Of a DNA stretch of 64,000 nucleotides, positions 61,673 to 64,000 are shown piece by piece. The stretch lies in NCBI GenBank assembly GCA_017446095.1, contig JAFSRN010000008.1:1-64000 (forward strand). Direction: 5' to 3'. Under the pieces are notes generated by a model, which was given only the letters and a program-made list of their open reading frames with translations, had not been told where the DNA came from and ran no database searches. Within the stretch, counting starts at the first letter, position 1, and every line of letters starts with the position of its first letter. The translations under genes were made by a program, and so were the position numbers. This stretch comes from Eubacterium sp. (GTDB taxonomy: Bacteria; Bacillota; Clostridia; Oscillospirales; Acutalibacteraceae).

Positions 61673-62394
61673 TACTTAATATACAGTTTCATAACCTGCT
61701 GCTGTGCTTTTTCCTCAAGCGTGTCGTCAAGCGGCGCAAGGTCGGCTTTGCCGTACTTATTTTCAAGCGCTTTTGCTATAAGCAGGTCGGCAAACTTCGG
61801 GTTCTTCGGCAGCACGGGACCGTGCGAATACGTACCGAAGGTGTTTTTGTACCTCACTCCCTCTGTGCCGTCCTCGCCGTTGTTGCCGTAGCCCTTAATC
61901 ATTTTGCCAAGCGGCTCAACGGATTCGCCGAGGTAGGTTCTGCCGCTGTGATTTTCAAAGCCGACAACCTCAATGCCCTCTTTTGTCTTGTAGGCATAGT
62001 TGCCAATCATTCGCTCGGGTTTGCCCTCGGTGTAAAAATCAAGCGCGCCCATATATTCAAGCATTTTGCCGTCGTAGGTTTTGTAGTACTTGCCGAGCAT
62101 CTGGTAGCCGCCGCAGATTGCAAGCATAACCTTGCCGCTTTCAATAGCGTTGTGAATCTGCACGTCCTTGCCCTTTTTGAGGTCGTCAAGCAGCACGTCC
62201 TGCTCAAAGTCCTGACCTCCGCCGATAAACAGAATATCGTAATCATCGGCGTTAAAGGTTTTGCCCATTGTGATGGCGTCCGTCTGCACTTCGATGCCGC
62301 GCGCGTTCATGCGCTCTGTCAGCGCGATAATGTTGCCCCTGTCGCCGTAGAGGTTGAGCATATCGGGATAGAGGTGAGCAATTTTAATCATCAT
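61672..62394 (-). CDS. gatD: Glutamine amidotransferase GatD
   Basis: This 240-residue class I glutaminase supplies ammonia for amidation of D-isoglutamate in lipid II. The nucleophile is Cys94 in MLAICGGYQMLG, and the His of TYSHGPVLP (~190) completes the CobB/CobQ-type site. AAAGGAG serves ATG 62394, which overlaps the murT stop by four bases (ATGA); a second ATG directly follows and is equally possible. Translational coupling with murT reflects the heterodimer they form. Confidence 0.94.
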   Translation of the reverse strand: MMIKIAHLYPDMLNLYGDRGNIIALTERMNARGIEVQTDAITMGKTFNADDYDILFIGGGQDFEQDVLLDDLKKGKDVQIHNAIESGKVMLAICGGYQMLGKYYKTYDGKMLEYMGALDFYTEGKPERMIGNYAYKTKEGIEVVGFENHSGRTYLGESVEPLGKMIKGYGNNGEDGTEGVRYKNTFGTYSHGPVLPKNPKFADLLIAKALENKYGKADLAPLDDTLEEKAQQQVMKLYIK

Positions 62395-63767
62395 TCCCAG
62401 AACTCCTTTCCGCCAAGACGTTTGGCAATCACGGGGCGCATCGTCATCATTGAGGTGTAGGTCGGGATAATATAAACATCCCTGCCCTGACTCGTTGCAA
62501 TGTCGCACAGTTTTTCGTAATCCTCGTTTTCAATAACCTTGATTTCCCTGCCCTCGGTGCCCTCGTACTTAATGCGGATAGCCATATCGTAGCAGCGCTT
62601 GCCGGAAACGTAGATATCCTTGATGTTCTCCTTCTTGAAGATGCCGGAAAAATCGACGTCCCAGATCCAGCTGACGTCGGTGCCGTCCGCGTCGTTGTCA
62701 TTAAGGCTGAAAATCACGGTAAAATCATCGTCAATATCGGACAGATATTTCGTCGTCTGGCTGAAGCCCGTGGGGTTTTTAACAAGAATGAGGTTTACGT
62801 TGTGCTCGCCGTCGCCCGCTTCAAAAAACTCCATCCTGCCAAACGCGCCGTTGAAGCTTGCAAGCGCGGAGATAATCGTGGCATTGTCGATACCGAGCGC
62901 GGACAGACCGCACGCGCAGCCGACTGCATTGTAGACGTTATAGTAGCCGCCAATGTTGATTTTTACGGTGTTTGCTTCGCCGCCGAAATCAGCATCAACA
63001 ACGGAATAATGCATACACGTTTTCTTTACTGCCGTAACTGCAAAATCCGCCTGAGGGCGCTTGTAGCCGCATTCGGGGCACTCAAAGCCGCCGAGGTGAC
63101 CGTAGGTGTGGTACGAATACTCGTACTCGTGCTTGCAGAAAATGCAGTATTTTGCGTCCGAGATTTCGGGCGGCTCTGCGTCCTTATCAAACGGAACATC
63201 CACGCCGTAGGTCATAATCTTATTCGGAATCTCGCGCGACATTGAATACGTCAGCGAGCAGTCGCCGTTAAGGCAAACGATAGCGTCCGGCAGATTTTTA
63301 ACCGACTCCTTTATAGCATTGAGCGTGTGAGTAACCTCGCCGTAGCGGTCAAGCTGGTCGCGGAACACGTTGGTGACAAGCACAACGTCCGCGCGGATGT
63401 ACCTTGAAACTTCCTTAAACGCATTCTCGTCGCACTCAACAATGGCGTATTCCTTTTTCGCTTTGCCGGTAATGCCTGAATTCATAATGAACGAAGCCGT
63501 TATGCCCGTAATCAGGTTTGCGCCCGACTTGTTGTTAAAGTAAGTCTTGCCGGCTTTCTTCAGCCCCTCCTCGATAATACGGCAGGAGGTGGTTTTGCCG
63601 TTGGTGCCCGTAACGATAATAACCTTAACGTTTTTAGACAGGTCGGCAAGCACGTTGCGCTTGATTTTGATTGCAACTCTGCCGGGCATAGTGGTTGCGC
63701 CCCTGCCCATTTTTTGCAGTATAAACGCAACAATCCTGCACGCAAGGCAGCTTAAAAATACTCTCAT
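62391..63767 (-). CDS. murT: Lipid II isoglutaminyl synthase subunit MurT
   Basis: This 458-residue Mur-ligase-like protein amidates the stem peptide of lipid II with GatD. The ATP loop is VTGTNGKTTSCRI (~53-65). An inserted zinc ribbon has CIFC and CPEC pairs (~205-235). The Mur central block VTNVFRDQLDRYGE and a DUF1727-type C-terminal domain follow. Unlike true Mur ligases it does not add an amino acid. GGGAG precedes the ATG. Amidation affects cross-linking and lysozyme resistance in Gram-positive bacteria. Confidence 0.95.
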   Translation of the reverse strand: MRVFLSCLACRIVAFILQKMGRGATTMPGRVAIKIKRNVLADLSKNVKVIIVTGTNGKTTSCRIIEEGLKKAGKTYFNNKSGANLITGITASFIMNSGITGKAKKEYAIVECDENAFKEVSRYIRADVVLVTNVFRDQLDRYGEVTHTLNAIKESVKNLPDAIVCLNGDCSLTYSMSREIPNKIMTYGVDVPFDKDAEPPEISDAKYCIFCKHEYEYSYHTYGHLGGFECPECGYKRPQADFAVTAVKKTCMHYSVVDADFGGEANTVKINIGGYYNVYNAVGCACGLSALGIDNATIISALASFNGAFGRMEFFEAGDGEHNVNLILVKNPTGFSQTTKYLSDIDDDFTVIFSLNDNDADGTDVSWIWDVDFSGIFKKENIKDIYVSGKRCYDMAIRIKYEGTEGREIKVIENEDYEKLCDIATSQGRDVYIIPTYTSMMTMRPVIAKRLGGKEFWE

Positions 63768-63856
63768 AGTATCACTCCCGTGAGAAAAATCTTATCTTTT
63801 TTATTTTAAACTATACAAAATTTTTAGTCAAGCGTTTATTGTCTTTTTGTTAGTTA

Positions 63857-63898
63857 AAAAACAGCAACCATAACGAATACTTTCATTACGGTTGCGTT
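63857..63898 (-). terminator. Terminator of the gene entering from the right edge
   Basis: Minus strand AACGCAACCGTAATG pairs with CGTTATGGTTGCTG-type arm (63861-63898), followed by TTTTTT. Confidence 0.75.
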
Positions 63899-63902
63899 AG
63901 TA

Positions 63903-64000
63903 TTATAGATTGTTTTTTGCGGTTTTGCACGAAGCAATAAGCATTACACGAATCGACGCACATTTTTCACTTAACTGTTTAAAGGTCGTTTCATCAATAT
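63903..64000 (-). CDS. C-terminal end of a gene cut by the window edge
   Basis: A minus-strand frame open from the edge ends at TAA 63903-63905, giving about 31 residues (IDETTFKQLSEKCASIRVML...). A proper terminator follows within 5 bp, which supports a real gene. Too short to identify. Confidence 0.5.
   Translation of the reverse strand, partial: IDETTFKQLSEKCASIRVMLIASCKTAKNNL

Overview
The window looks like chromosome of a low-to-mid GC Clostridia member, most likely a Ruminococcus-like Oscillospirales gut commensal. This placement is inference. It rests on strong AGGAGG-type ribosome sites, TTGACA/TATAAT promoters with 16-17 bp spacers, a dimeric glycyl-tRNA synthetase, PPDK-centred glycolysis, meso-DAP dehydrogenase, the MurT/GatD pair, a SpoIIQ-like M23 protein, and many Lys-rich secreted proteins with fibronectin-like repeats. 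Most genes are ordinary housekeeping genes. What is unusual lies between them.

Layout. 0-2.1 kb: purA behind a 200-bp tandem array of broken purA starts, then tRNA-Asn. 2.1-6.8 kb: small membrane proteins, a large secreted protein and a GH43 enzyme. 6.9-12.1 kb: a teichoic-acid-like cell-surface polymer cluster (a TagF-like/GT4 fusion, a degenerate TagF-like partner and an acyltransferase). 12.4-15 kb: DUF975 and glyQS. 15-16.4 kb: a divergent helix-rich regulator/VWA pair. 16.7-20.3 kb: two zinc-ribbon/PQ-rich membrane proteins, a VanW protein and glmU. 20.4-28 kb: ppdK, two GT-C-like membrane proteins with GtrA, and gap. 28-36 kb: an LRR membrane protein, DAHP synthase, a PadR/HAAS operon and a YabE/3D cell-wall protein. 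36.3-44 kb: tRNA-Arg, ddh, twin secreted proteins, secA and a lipoprotein. 44.3-50.2 kb: a sugar transferase, GH2 beta-galactosidase, radical SAM protein and pth. 50.3-56.4 kb: mfd, an M23 protein, a secreted protein and a zinc-ribbon protein. 56.4-57.6 kb: a small AT-rich cassette. 57.6-64 kb: rpsI/rplM, a PfkB kinase, a zinc-ribbon protein and murT/gatD, with the end of a further gene at the right edge.

Functionally, many genes serve the cell envelope: peptidoglycan precursors (glmU, ddh), stem-peptide amidation (murT/gatD), a poly(alditol phosphate)-type polymer, undecaprenyl-linked sugar transfer, M23 and 3D-domain wall proteins, and secretion (secA). Central metabolism (ppdK, gap, PfkB kinase) and translation/repair (purA, glyQS, pth, mfd, rpsI, rplM) fill most of the rest.

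The main discovery candidate is a set of small gene-free structured elements of roughly 110-200 bp placed exactly at the ends of housekeeping genes: the purA 5' end (twice), tRNA-Asn, the tRNA-Arg 3' end and the rpsI 3' end (twice). At purA, tRNA-Arg and rpsI the host gene end is duplicated on the far side of the element. Two families, A and B, each recur at two different loci with stems kept by compensatory base changes. The picture fits non-autonomous, site-specific mini-elements that rebuild the gene end they enter. A second, separate layer is a family of GTAGGG-tipped palindromes spread over 30.9-40.5 kb.
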